From Knoellia flava TL1 (GTDB lineage: Bacteria; Actinomycetota; Actinomycetes; Actinomycetales; Dermatophilaceae), in contig NZ_AVPI01000013.1 in assembly GCF_000768675.1 (NCBI RefSeq), positions 20,814-84,813 of the forward strand: 64,000 nt of DNA, read 5' to 3'. Position 1 is the stretch's first letter. Every line of letters begins with the position of its first letter. The position numbers and the translations under genes were made by a program. A model generated the notes under the pieces. It had not been told where the DNA came from and did not search any database. It was given only the letters and a program-made list of their open reading frames with translations. Shown here in pieces: positions 38,805 through 47,439 of the stretch.

Positions 38805-41375
38805 ATGGTCCAGCACCCCAAGCAGCTCGTCGTCGTCGGTGGCGGCATGGTCGCGCGCCGCCTCGTCGACGCCCTCCGCTCCCGCGACGAGTCCAGGCAG
38901 TGGGCCGTCACGGTCCTCGGCGAGGAGCCGCGAGCGCCCTACGACCGCGTCGCCCTCACCTCCTACTTCACCGGCCGCCACCCCGAGGACCTCGCCCTCG
39001 GGAGCCAGGACCTCTGGGACGACCCGCTCGTCACGCTCCGCCGCGGGGTGCGCGTCGACAGCATCGACCGCGACGCCCGCACGGTGACGACGAGCGGCGG
39101 CGCGGTCCTCCCCTACGACGCGCTCGTCCTGGCCACCGGCTCGTATGCCGCCGTGCCCCCGGTCCCGGGGAACGACCTTCGCGGCGCGTTCGTCTACCGC
39201 ACGATCGACGACGTCGCCGACCTGCGCGCCCACGTCGAGCGACGACGTGGAGAGGTCGACCGTCCGGTGCGGGGCGCCGTTGTCGGGGGCGGGCTGCTCG
39301 GGCTCGAGGCCGCCGGTGCGCTGCGGGCGCTCGAGGTCGACACGACCGTCGTCGAGTTCGCCCCCCGCCTCATGCCGCTGCAGGTCGACGACGGTGGTGG
39401 CGAGGCGCTGCGGCGGCTCATCGAGGGGCTGGGGGTCTCGGTGCGCACGTCGACGGCGACCTCGCGGGTCGTCGGCGACCGCGGCACCGTCTCACGCATG
39501 GAGTTCGACGGCGGCGACGCGGTCGACGTGGACGTCGTCGTCTTCGCGGTCGGCGTCCGGCCGCGCGACGAGCTCGCCCGGGCGTGCGGCCTCGAGGTCG
39601 GTGAGCGCGGTGGCGTGGTCGTCGACGAGGCCTGTGCCACAGCGGATCCGGCCGTCTGGGCGATCGGCGAGGTCGCCTGCATCGACGGTCGCTGCCTCGG
39701 TCTCGTCGCGCCCGGCTACACGATGGCCGAGGTGGTCGCCGACCGGCTCCTCGGTGGAGCCGGGACCTTCCCCGGAGCCGACCTGTCCACCAAGCTCAAG
39801 CTCCTCGGTGTCGACGTCGCCAGCTTCGGCGACGCCTTCGCCCAGGAGCCCGGAGGGCTCGAGGTCGTCATCAGCGACCCGGTCGCCGGCGTCTACAAGA
39901 AACTCGTCATGTCGGACGACGCCCGGACCCTGCGCGGCGGCATCCTCGTCGGCGACGCCGGCGCCTACGCCGCGCTCCGCCCGATGGTGGGCCGTGCGCT
40001 GGGAGGCGACCCCGCGGCATACCTGCTTCCGGAGGGTGCCGGACCCGCCCCGGCCGGCGACCTGCCCGAGGACGCGACCGTCTGCTCGTGCAACAACGTC
40101 ACGGCCGGCGCGGTGCGGTGCGCAGTCACCGAGGGTGGGTGCACCGACCTCACCGGCGTCAAGGCGTGCACGAAGGCAGGGACGAGCTGCGGCTCCTGCC
40201 TCCCGCTCGTCAAGAAGCTCGTGACGACCGAGCTCGAGCGCTCCGGCGTCGAGGTGGGCAACGCCCTGTGCGAGCACTTCGACCTCTCCCGGGCACAGCT
40301 CTTCGACGTCGTGCGGGTCCAGGGCCTCACGACGTTCACCGAGATCATCGGCCGGCACGGACGTGGCCGTGGCTGCGACATCTGCAAGCCGGTCGTCGGC
40401 TCGATCCTCGCCTCCCTCGGCACCGGCCACATCCTCGACGGCGAGCGAGCGGCGTTGCAGGACACCAACGACCACGTCATGGCCAACCTCCAGAAGGACG
40501 GCTCCTACTCGGTCGTCCCGCGCATCCCCGGCGGGGAGATCACGCCCGAGGGACTCATCGTCATCGGCGAGGTCGCGAAGGAGTTCGGCCTCTACACGAA
40601 GATCACGGGTGGGCAGCGCATCGACCTCTTCGGCGCCCGCATCGAGCAGCTTCCGCGGATCTGGAAACGGCTGGTGGACAACGGGTTCGAGTCCGGCCAC
40701 GCCTACGGCAAGTCACTCCGGACGGTGAAGTCGTGCGTCGGGTCGACGTGGTGCCGCTACGGCGTGCAGGACTCCGTCGGGCTCGCGATCGCGCTCGAGC
40801 TGCGCTACCGCGGCCTGCGCAGCCCGCACAAGCTCAAGCTCGGCGTCTCGGGGTGCGCGCGCGAGTGCGCGGAGGCCCGCGGCAAGGACGTCGGTGTCAT
40901 CGCGACCGACAACGGCTGGAACCTCTACGTCGGCGGCAACGGCGGGTTCACCCCCCGCCACGCGCAGCTCCTCGCCGAGGACCTCGACACCGAGACCCTC
41001 GTCCGGACGATCGACCGGTTCCTCCTCTTCTACGTCCGGACCGCCGACCGGCTGCAGCGCACCGCGGCCTGGGTCGAGGACCACGAGGGCGGGCTCGACG
41101 CGATCCGGGCGGTCGTCGTCGACGACTCGCTCGGCATCGCCGCCGACCTCGACGCCGCGATGGCCGCGCACGTCGACGACTACGAGGACGAGTGGGCGGC
41201 GGTCCTCGCCGACCCCGAGAAGCTGCGCAGGTTCGGGTCCTTCGTCAACGCACCCGACCTCGCCGACGACTCCTTCGCCTACGTCGCCGAGCGTGGGCAG
41301 CCCCGACCGGCCACACCCGACGAACGCGCGGGCGGCGTGCTCGTCGCCGGAACCACCCTGGAGGTCCGCCGATGA
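38805..41375 (+). CDS. nirB: Nitrite reductase (NADH) large subunit NirB
   Basis: This 856-aa protein reduces nitrite to ammonium. Domains in order are the FAD/NADH oxidoreductase (1-about 410), BFD-type [2Fe-2S] (CSCNNVT near 427, SCGSCLPL near 464), a second Cys pair (GCDIC, near 525), then sulphite/nitrite-reductase repeats. The siroheme-[4Fe-4S] ligands CVGSTWC (about 644-650) and CAREC (about 684-688) are intact. It is preceded by a GlnR box and overlaps nirD by 4 nt. The ATG at 38805 has no ribosome binding site and fits leaderless initiation. Confidence 0.96.
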   Translation: MVQHPKQLVVVGGGMVARRLVDALRSRDESRQWAVTVLGEEPRAPYDRVALTSYFTGRHPEDLALGSQDLWDDPLVTLRRGVRVDSIDRDARTVTTSGGAVLPYDALVLATGSYAAVPPVPGNDLRGAFVYRTIDDVADLRAHVERRRGEVDRPVRGAVVGGGLLGLEAAGALRALEVDTTVVEFAPRLMPLQVDDGGGEALRRLIEGLGVSVRTSTATSRVVGDRGTVSRMEFDGGDAVDVDVVVFAVGVRPRDELARACGLEVGERGGVVVDEACATADPAVWAIGEVACIDGRCLGLVAPGYTMAEVVADRLLGGAGTFPGADLSTKLKLLGVDVASFGDAFAQEPGGLEVVISDPVAGVYKKLVMSDDARTLRGGILVGDAGAYAALRPMVGRALGGDPAAYLLPEGAGPAPAGDLPEDATVCSCNNVTAGAVRCAVTEGGCTDLTGVKACTKAGTSCGSCLPLVKKLVTTELERSGVEVGNALCEHFDLSRAQLFDVVRVQGLTTFTEIIGRHGRGRGCDICKPVVGSILASLGTGHILDGERAALQDTNDHVMANLQKDGSYSVVPRIPGGEITPEGLIVIGEVAKEFGLYTKITGGQRIDLFGARIEQLPRIWKRLVDNGFESGHAYGKSLRTVKSCVGSTWCRYGVQDSVGLAIALELRYRGLRSPHKLKLGVSGCARECAEARGKDVGVIATDNGWNLYVGGNGGFTPRHAQLLAEDLDTETLVRTIDRFLLFYVRTADRLQRTAAWVEDHEGGLDAIRAVVVDDSLGIAADLDAAMAAHVDDYEDEWAAVLADPEKLRRFGSFVNAPDLADDSFAYVAERGQPRPATPDERAGGVLVAGTTLEVRR

Positions 41376-41764
41376 CCGTCGACGTCACCGAGCCGCGCGC
41401 CGGCAGCGCTCCCACGACGTGGGTCGCGGTCTGCCGCCTCGACGACCTCGCTCCCGAGCGGGGCGCTGCCGCGATCGTCGCGGGCGTCCAGGTCGCGCTC
41501 TTCCGCACCATCGACGACACCGTGTATGCCGTGCAGCAGCTCGACCCCTACTCCGGCGCCCACGTCATGTCGCGCGGGATCGTCGGCTCCCGGGGGGATG
41601 CCCCCACCGTGGCCTCCCCGATGTACAAGCAGGTCTTCGACCTGCGCAGCGGCGAGTGCCTTGACCCCGTCGGACGCGAGCCGACGACGCTCGACTCGTG
41701 GGCCACAGTGGTCCGGGACGGGGTCGTCCACGTGGCACGGCCCGAGGCGGAGGTGTCGCCGTGA
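41372..41764 (+). CDS. nirD: Nitrite reductase small subunit NirD
   Basis: This 130-aa Rieske-fold protein pairs with NirB. It begins TWVAVCRLDDLAPERG and contains the conserved LDPYSGAHVMSRGIVG and SPMYKQVFDLRSGECLD. The Cys/His ligands of true Rieske centres are absent, as usual in NirD, so it is structural rather than an electron carrier. It overlaps both nirB and the siroheme synthase gene by 4 nt. Confidence 0.94.
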   Translation: MTVDVTEPRAGSAPTTWVAVCRLDDLAPERGAAAIVAGVQVALFRTIDDTVYAVQQLDPYSGAHVMSRGIVGSRGDAPTVASPMYKQVFDLRSGECLDPVGREPTTLDSWATVVRDGVVHVARPEAEVSP

Positions 41765-42987
41765 CGACGCTCCTCGGCGTCGACCTCGTCGGACGTTCGG
41801 TCCTCGTCGCCGGGGGTGGTCCCGTGGCGGCGACCAAGGCAGCCGCCCTCGTCGCCGACGGCGCCCTCGTGCACGTCGTCACGCCGATCGTCTGCGAGGC
41901 CATGCTCGACCTGACGCGTGACCCGCACGTCGAGTGGTCGCAGCGCGAGGTCTCCGTGAGCGACGCGGACCGGGTGTGGCTCGTCGTGGCGGCCACCGGG
42001 GACCGCGCCGTCGACCGGGCCCTCTGCGCCCGCGCCACCGCCCGCCGCGTCTTCAGTGTCTGCGCGGGGGCCGCGCAAGAGGGCACCGCGCGCAACCCGG
42101 CCACCACCGAGCACGCGGGGCTGCGCGTGGGGGTCGTCTCGACGGGCCGACCAGACCCGGCACGCGCCGTCTCGGTGCGCAACGCGCTCGCGGCCCACCT
42201 CGAGACGGCGGACCTCGACCTGCGGACCCGGCGGCGCCCGGCGCAGGCCCGGGGACGGGTCGTCCTCGTCGGCGGTGGACCCGGGGCGGACGACCTCGTG
42301 ACCGTCCGAGGGCGACGTGCCCTCGCCCAGGCCGACGTCGTCGTCACCGACCGGCTCGGCCCCACGGGCCTGCTCCGCACCCTGCCCGCGGATGTGGAGA
42401 TCATCGACGTCGGCAAGACCGCCGGCCACCACCCCGTCCCCCAGCACGAGATCAACCGCCTCCTCGTCGAGCACGCCCAGCGCGGTCGGAACGTCGTCAG
42501 GCTCAAGGGTGGTGACCCCTTCGTCTATGGCCGCGGCGGCGAGGAGGTGCTTGCCTGCCGTGAGGCAGGGGTCGACGTCGAGGTCGTCCCGGGCGTGAGC
42601 TCGGCCCTGAGCGCACCGGGAGCGGCCGGCATACCCCTCACTCACCGCGGCACGTCCGCGGCGGCCAACATCGTCTCCGGCCACGAGCCGCTCGACGCCC
42701 ACACCCTCGCGTCCGTGGCGAGCGAGGAGGCGACACTCGTCGTGCTCATGGGCGTCGGGATGCTCGCGGACCACGTCGCCGCCCTGCGGGCACGGGGAGC
42801 GGCGGACGACCTGCCCGTCGCCGTCGTCGAGGAGGCGACCACCGACCGGCAGCGGGTGACCCGGGCGGGGCTCGCCACGATCGTCGACATCGCACGTGAG
42901 CGCGGCGTCCGCGCCCCCGCGGTCGTCGTCGTCGGTCGCGTGGCCGACCCGGGGCTCCTCGTCCCGCGGACCGGTGTCGGCGCATGA
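41761..42987 (+). CDS. cysG: Siroheme synthase: precorrin-2 dehydrogenase plus uroporphyrinogen-III methyltransferase
   Basis: This 408-aa fusion supplies siroheme for NirB. The N-terminal part (about 1-155) has the dehydrogenase-like VLVAGGGPVAATKAAALVADG. The C-terminal part (about 165-400) is a SUMT with LVGGGPGADDLVTVRGRRAL, VVRLKGGDPFVYGRGGEE and ITHRGTS-like LTHRGTSAAANIV. It is shorter than E. coli CysG, so the ferrochelatase function of the N-terminal module may be partial. It overlaps nirD (GTGA) and nnaR (ATGA), so cofactor, enzyme and regulator are co-translated. Confidence 0.9.
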   Translation: MTTLLGVDLVGRSVLVAGGGPVAATKAAALVADGALVHVVTPIVCEAMLDLTRDPHVEWSQREVSVSDADRVWLVVAATGDRAVDRALCARATARRVFSVCAGAAQEGTARNPATTEHAGLRVGVVSTGRPDPARAVSVRNALAAHLETADLDLRTRRRPAQARGRVVLVGGGPGADDLVTVRGRRALAQADVVVTDRLGPTGLLRTLPADVEIIDVGKTAGHHPVPQHEINRLLVEHAQRGRNVVRLKGGDPFVYGRGGEEVLACREAGVDVEVVPGVSSALSAPGAAGIPLTHRGTSAAANIVSGHEPLDAHTLASVASEEATLVVLMGVGMLADHVAALRARGAADDLPVAVVEEATTDRQRVTRAGLATIVDIARERGVRAPAVVVVGRVADPGLLVPRTGVGA

Positions 42988-44111
42988 GCACGGCCCGACC
43001 CACCCCGGCTCTGAGCCAGGTCCTCACGGGCTGCGTCGTGCTCGTCACCGCCGACCGCCGCTCCGGCGAGCTCGCCTCGGCTCTCACCCGGCGCGGCGCG
43101 ACCGTGCGCCACGCCCCGGCGCTGACGATCGTCCCGCACGAGCACGACGAGGAGCTCGTCCTCGCGACCAAGCAGGTCGTCGCCGACCCGCCGGACGTCG
43201 TCGTCGTCACCACCGGCATCGGTCTGCGCGGGTGGATCGAGGCCGCGGACGCCGCCGGCCATGCCGACGAGCTGCTCGAGGTCCTCGACCGGGCCCGCAT
43301 CGTCGCCCGTGGCCCCAAGGCCCGCGGCGCGATCCAGGCCGCCGGGCTCACCGCCGACTGGGTCGCCGAGTCCGAGACCTCTGCCGAGATCCTCGAGCTG
43401 CTCCTCGACGAGGGGGTCGCAGGCCTGCGGATCGCCGTCCAGCACCACGGCGCAGGCGCTGACGGGCTCGACACCGAGCTGGCGGCCGCCGGGGCCGACG
43501 TGACGAGCCTCGTCGTCTACAGGTGGGGTCCCACCCCGGACCCGGTCGCGCTGCGCCAGTCGGTCCGCGACGCGGCCGCCGGCGAGATCGACGCGGTCGT
43601 CTTCACGTCTGCCCCCGGTGCCGCCGCCTGGCTCGCGGCGGCCGACGACGAACGGGTGGCGGACGGCATACGGGCGCGATGCGCCAGCGGCTGCCTCGTC
43701 GCGGCGGCGGTCGGTCCGGTCACCGCGAAGCCGCTGCAGGAGAGGGGCATCGAGCCGATCCAGCCCGACCGGGGTCGCCTCGGGGCGCTCGTCCGGCGCC
43801 TCGTGCACCACTACGAGGTCGCCCAGTCGAGCGCGGTCCTCACGGCCGCCGGCCACCTCCAGGTCCGCCGGACGGTCGCCCTGCTCGACGGGCACGTCCT
43901 GCCGCTCTCGCCGAGCGGCCTCGAGGTGCTGCGCCTGCTCGCTGGAGCACACGGCCAGGTCGTGTCGCGCGCGGACGTCCTGCGCGTCCTGCCCGGCGAC
44001 TCGACCGACCCGCACGCAGCCGAGGTCGCGGTCGGACGCGTCCGCGACGCCGTGGGGCGGGGGCTCGTGCAGACCGTCGTCAAGCGCGGCTACCGCCTGG
44101 CGCTGGCCTGA
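42984..44111 (+). CDS. nnaR: NnaR-type regulator: HemD-like domain fused to winged-helix DNA-binding domain
   Basis: This 375-aa protein has an N-terminal uroporphyrinogen-III synthase-like domain (about 1-265: VTADRRSGELASALTRRGA, VVVTTGIGLRGW, VVFTSAPGAAAWL) and a C-terminal OmpR/PhoB-type winged helix (about 285-375) ending KRGYRLALA. The same architecture is found in NnaR of mycobacteria and streptomycetes, which co-activates nitrate/nitrite genes with GlnR. Being last in the nirBD-cysG operon, it probably controls both nitrate operons. Residual HemD enzyme activity cannot be excluded. Confidence 0.88.
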   Translation: MSTARPTPALSQVLTGCVVLVTADRRSGELASALTRRGATVRHAPALTIVPHEHDEELVLATKQVVADPPDVVVVTTGIGLRGWIEAADAAGHADELLEVLDRARIVARGPKARGAIQAAGLTADWVAESETSAEILELLLDEGVAGLRIAVQHHGAGADGLDTELAAAGADVTSLVVYRWGPTPDPVALRQSVRDAAAGEIDAVVFTSAPGAAAWLAAADDERVADGIRARCASGCLVAAAVGPVTAKPLQERGIEPIQPDRGRLGALVRRLVHHYEVAQSSAVLTAAGHLQVRRTVALLDGHVLPLSPSGLEVLRLLAGAHGQVVSRADVLRVLPGDSTDPHAAEVAVGRVRDAVGRGLVQTVVKRGYRLALA

Positions 44112-44182
44112 CTCCGGAGACTGCCTCGTCAGCGCTCCGGTGCGTGGCCCAAGTGGGCCATGTCGCTCGTGCTGCCACACCG

Positions 44183-44188
44183 CTAGCG
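44183..44188 (+). promoter_or_regulatory. -10 element of the secreted 5'-nucleotidase gene
   Basis: TAGCGT lies 42 nt before the GTG start, giving a leader of about 35 nt that contains AGGAGG. This contrasts with the leaderless genes that use the same hexamer. Confidence 0.4.
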
Positions 44189-44230
44189 TCCCGTCCATTC
44201 ATCCCTGAACGCTCCTCAGGAGGACCCGAC

Positions 44231-45931
44231 GTGCGCACCAGGTTTCTCGTCCCTCTCGTCGCCGGCTCGGCCCTCTTGCTGCCGGCCCTCACCCAGGGCG
44301 CGTCGGCCGCGCCGCCGGGCGGGGGTGCCGCCGAGCAGAACGCCCGGACCACCGAGGTGCAGATCCTGGCGCTCAACGACTTCCACGGCCAGCTCAGGCC
44401 GCCGGACGCGGCGAGCTCGGGAGGACGGATCGGAGCCACCCCGGCCGGCGGTGCGGAGTACCTCGCGCAGTACGTGCGCAACCTCGAGGCCACGAACCCG
44501 CACTCCCTCTTCGTGTCCGCGGGAGACCTCATCGGCGCCACGCCGCTGGTGTCGGCGATCTTCCACGACGAGCCGACCATCGAGGCGATGAACCTCATGG
44601 GGCTGGACTACAACGGCGTCGGCAACCACGAGTTCGACGAGGGTCCGGAGGAGCTCGTCCGCATGCAGGAGGGCGGCTGCCACCCCGTCGACGGGTGCTT
44701 CGGTGGCGACGGCTTCGAGGGCGCGGACTTCGACTTCCTCGCCGCCAACGTGACCTACAAGGACAGTGGCGAGACGATCTTCCCGCCCTACGCGATCCAC
44801 CAGTTCCCGGGAGCCAAGGTCGCCGTCGTCGGGATGACGCTCGAGGGCACCCCCAACATCGTCACCGCGGCAGCCACCGAGAACCTCGACTTCCACGACG
44901 AGGCGGAATCGGTCAACGCCCTCGTGCCCGAGCTGAGGAAGCAGGGCGTCGAGACGATCGTCGTCCTGCTCCACGAGGGTGGAAGCGCAGGCGCGCCGCT
45001 CAACGAGACGACGATCAACTCGTGCGCCAACCCGACCGGCGCCGGGGTGGAGGTCATCAAGCGCTTCGACCCCGAGATCGACCTCGTCGTCACCGGTCAC
45101 ACCAACTGGGCCCTCAACTGCCCGGACCTCGCCGGGACGGGGATCATGGTCACCGGCGCGGCGTCGGTCGGCCGTCTGGTCACCGAAATCGACCTCACGA
45201 TCAGCCGGGCGACGAAGGACGTCGTGTCGGCGAGCATCAACAACGTCATCGTCAAGCGCGACACGTTCGCTCCCGCGGAGGACCTCACCGCCCTCATCGC
45301 GAAGTACGGCGAGATCGCGGCTCCGGTCGAGAACAGGGTCCTCGGCACGGCCACGGCCCCGCTGCTGCGGGCGGCGAACGCCGCCGGCGAGTCCTCGCTC
45401 GGCGACATCATCGCCGACGCCCAGCTGTGGGCGACCTCCGGCCCGGGCTGGCCCGCAGCGGGCGGCGCCCCCGCCGTCCTCTCCTTCATGAACGCCGGTG
45501 GCATCAGATCCGACATCAACGAGGGCCCGATCACCTACGGCGAGGCCTTCACGGTCCAGCCCTTCGCCAACGTCCTCGTGACGATGGACATGAAGGGCGC
45601 GGACATCGAGGCGGTGCTTGAGCAGCAGTTCTCGGGAGCCAACGGGGTGCTGCAGATCCCTGCGTCTCTCACCTACGTCCGCACGGACTCCGCACCCGTC
45701 GGCGACAAGGTCTCGGACGTCAGGATCAACGGGGTGGCGCTCGACCCGTCGGCGACCTACCGCGTCACCGTGAACAACTTCCTTGCCGACGGCGGCGACG
45801 GCTTCAGCGTCTTCCGCAACGGCACGAACCGCTTCGTCGGTGAGATCGACCTCGACGCCTTCGCCCGCTACATCGAGGACCGAACGACGATCGCTCCCGG
45901 ACCGCAGAACCGGATCACCAGGGTCCCCTGA
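44231..45931 (+). CDS. Secreted bifunctional 5'-nucleotidase/2',3'-cyclic phosphodiesterase
   Basis: This 566-aa protein has a signal peptide (VRTRFLVPLVAGSALLLPAL, cleavage near ASAA). The metallophosphatase domain has LALNDFHGQL (Asp50, His52), SAGDLIGATP, GNHEFDEG and GHTNW. The C-terminal 5'-nucleotidase domain shows NAGGIRSDI and VNNFLADGGDGF. It dephosphorylates extracellular nucleotides for phosphate or nucleoside salvage. AGGAGG lies 8 nt before the GTG. It lacks an LPxTG or membrane anchor and is probably released. A hairpin follows the stop. Confidence 0.93.
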   Translation: MRTRFLVPLVAGSALLLPALTQGASAAPPGGGAAEQNARTTEVQILALNDFHGQLRPPDAASSGGRIGATPAGGAEYLAQYVRNLEATNPHSLFVSAGDLIGATPLVSAIFHDEPTIEAMNLMGLDYNGVGNHEFDEGPEELVRMQEGGCHPVDGCFGGDGFEGADFDFLAANVTYKDSGETIFPPYAIHQFPGAKVAVVGMTLEGTPNIVTAAATENLDFHDEAESVNALVPELRKQGVETIVVLLHEGGSAGAPLNETTINSCANPTGAGVEVIKRFDPEIDLVVTGHTNWALNCPDLAGTGIMVTGAASVGRLVTEIDLTISRATKDVVSASINNVIVKRDTFAPAEDLTALIAKYGEIAAPVENRVLGTATAPLLRAANAAGESSLGDIIADAQLWATSGPGWPAAGGAPAVLSFMNAGGIRSDINEGPITYGEAFTVQPFANVLVTMDMKGADIEAVLEQQFSGANGVLQIPASLTYVRTDSAPVGDKVSDVRINGVALDPSATYRVTVNNFLADGGDGFSVFRNGTNRFVGEIDLDAFARYIEDRTTIAPGPQNRITRVP

Positions 45932-45942
45932 CCGAAGCCGGT

Positions 45943-45974
45943 GGCGGGTGGTGCCAGCCCAGGCACCACCCGCC
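45943..45974. terminator. Bidirectional terminator between 5'-nucleotidase and hmgA
   Basis: Perfect 13-bp arms (GGCGGGTGGTGCC and complement, 45943-45955 and 45962-45974) with a 6-nt loop lie between converging genes. Confidence 0.75.
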
Positions 45975-46041
45975 GTCCGGGCGATGCCGGCAGGGAGCGT
46001 GTCGTCGAACCCCAGGACGCCGCCTCGCTCCGTCGCGGGCC

Positions 46042-47346
46042 TCAGTCGATGCTGTGCACCTCGCCCGCAGCGCCGCGACCGCCGCGACCGCCGCGGCCTC
46101 CGCTCCACGACAGGTGGTACCTGCCGTCGTCGCACGCCAGCCCGCCCTCGCCGAGGTCGAGCGGACGGAAGGTGTCGACCATGACGGCGAGCTCGTCGAA
46201 GTACTCCGCGCCGATCGAGGCCTCCGCGGCACCCGGCTGCGGACCGTGGGCGTGGCCGCCCGGGTGCAGCGAGATCGAGCCCTGCCCGATGCCCGAGCCC
46301 TTGCGTGCCTCGTAGTCGCCCTCGACGTAGAACATGACCTCGTCGGAGTCGACGTTGGAGTGGTAGTAGGGCACCGGGATCGACAGCGGGTGGTAGTCGA
46401 CCTTGCGCGGCACGAAGTTGCAGACGACGAAGTTCCAGCCCTCGAAGACCTGGTGGGCCGGCGGCGGCTGGTGCACACGCCCGGTGATGGGCTCGTAGTC
46501 GCGCACGTTGAAGACGTAGGGATAGAGGCAGCCGTCCCAACCGACGACGTCGAGCGGGTGGAAGGGCAGGGTGTGCACGGTGCCGACGATCCCGCCGGAC
46601 GAGGCCGGCCCCGAACCGCGGTGCTTGATGTAGACCTCGGTCTCGGCGTCGGCCTTCTCGCCGACGTCCTCGGCGAGCAGCGGCCCCTGCGGCGGCCGCA
46701 GGTCGCGCTCGCAGTAGGGGCTGTGCTCGAGGAACTGCCCGTACTTGCTGAGGTAGCGCTTCGGCGGCGCGATGTGGCTGTTGCCCTCGATCGCGTAGGC
46801 CCGCAGCGGCTCCTTGCGCGACGCCTTGGGGATCCAGCGGTGGGTCGTCGCGCGCGGGATGACGATGTAGTCGCCCTGCGCGACCTCGAACGCCCCGAAG
46901 ACGGTCTCGACCCGCGCGGCACCGCGCTCGACGTAGACGCACTCGTCGCCGATGCCGTTGCGGTACCACGGGCTGGGTGCCGCGGCGACGGCATACGAGA
47001 TCCGCACGTCGCCGTTGCCGAGGAGGAGCCGGCGACCGGTGACGACGTCGGTGGCCTTGATCGTCCTCGCGTCGGGGAAGAGCGCGTGCGGCTGGAGGTG
47101 GAGCGGCTTGAGCGGGTGGTTGGGCGTCGTCGACAGGTCGCCGACCTCCCAGACCTGGGCGTCGACGATCGTCGAGGGGATGTTGCGGTGGTAGAGCAGC
47201 GACGAGTCGGAGGAGAAGCCCTCCTCGCCCATGAGCTCCTCGTAGTAGAGCTCGCCGGTCTTGCCGCGGCCGGCCGGTCGCCGGTGCTGCGTGTGCCGCT
47301 TGGGCGGGATGCTGCCCATCGACTGGTAGTGCGCCACTGTCTCCAC
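46042..47346 (-). CDS. hmgA: Homogentisate 1,2-dioxygenase
   Basis: This 434-aa Fe(II) cupin enzyme opens homogentisate to maleylacetoacetate in tyrosine degradation. Family segments are PPKRHTQHR near the start, IPRATTHRWI, NSHIAPPKRYLSKYGQFLEHSPYCERDLRPP (iron-site region, about 200-230), VVGWDGCLYPYVFNVRDYEP and SLHPGGHAHGPQPG. A C-terminal Gly/Arg-rich tail is unusual. The start is GTG 47346; a second GTG three codons later is equally possible. It is divergent from the unknown gene-fahA pair. Confidence 0.93.
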   Translation of the reverse strand: METVAHYQSMGSIPPKRHTQHRRPAGRGKTGELYYEELMGEEGFSSDSSLLYHRNIPSTIVDAQVWEVGDLSTTPNHPLKPLHLQPHALFPDARTIKATDVVTGRRLLLGNGDVRISYAVAAAPSPWYRNGIGDECVYVERGAARVETVFGAFEVAQGDYIVIPRATTHRWIPKASRKEPLRAYAIEGNSHIAPPKRYLSKYGQFLEHSPYCERDLRPPQGPLLAEDVGEKADAETEVYIKHRGSGPASSGGIVGTVHTLPFHPLDVVGWDGCLYPYVFNVRDYEPITGRVHQPPPAHQVFEGWNFVVCNFVPRKVDYHPLSIPVPYYHSNVDSDEVMFYVEGDYEARKGSGIGQGSISLHPGGHAHGPQPGAAEASIGAEYFDELAVMVDTFRPLDLGEGGLACDDGRYHLSWSGGRGGRGGRGAAGEVHSID

Positions 47347-47426
47347 CTCACTGTGTCGAAACCCGGGTCGCGACGTCGCGGCGTCGGGTCGGACGCTGCG
47401 TCGCGAAGTCGCTGCCGCCAGCCTAG

Positions 47427-47432
47427 TAGCGT
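47427..47432 (+). promoter_or_regulatory. -10 element for leaderless fahA-operon mRNA
   Basis: TAGCGT ends 7 nt before the ATG at 47440; no ribosome binding site lies between. Confidence 0.45.
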
Positions 47433-47439
47433 GTCCGGC

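Noticed and set aside
43523..44230. Longer N-terminus for the 5'-nucleotidase
   Set aside because: The frame runs back into nnaR; the GTG at 44231 has AGGAGG at 8 nt and begins a signal peptide.
44216..46969. Minus-strand open frame of 917 codons across the 5'-nucleotidase gene
   Set aside because: It is antisense to a gene with intact signal peptide and catalytic motifs; the product is compositionally biased.
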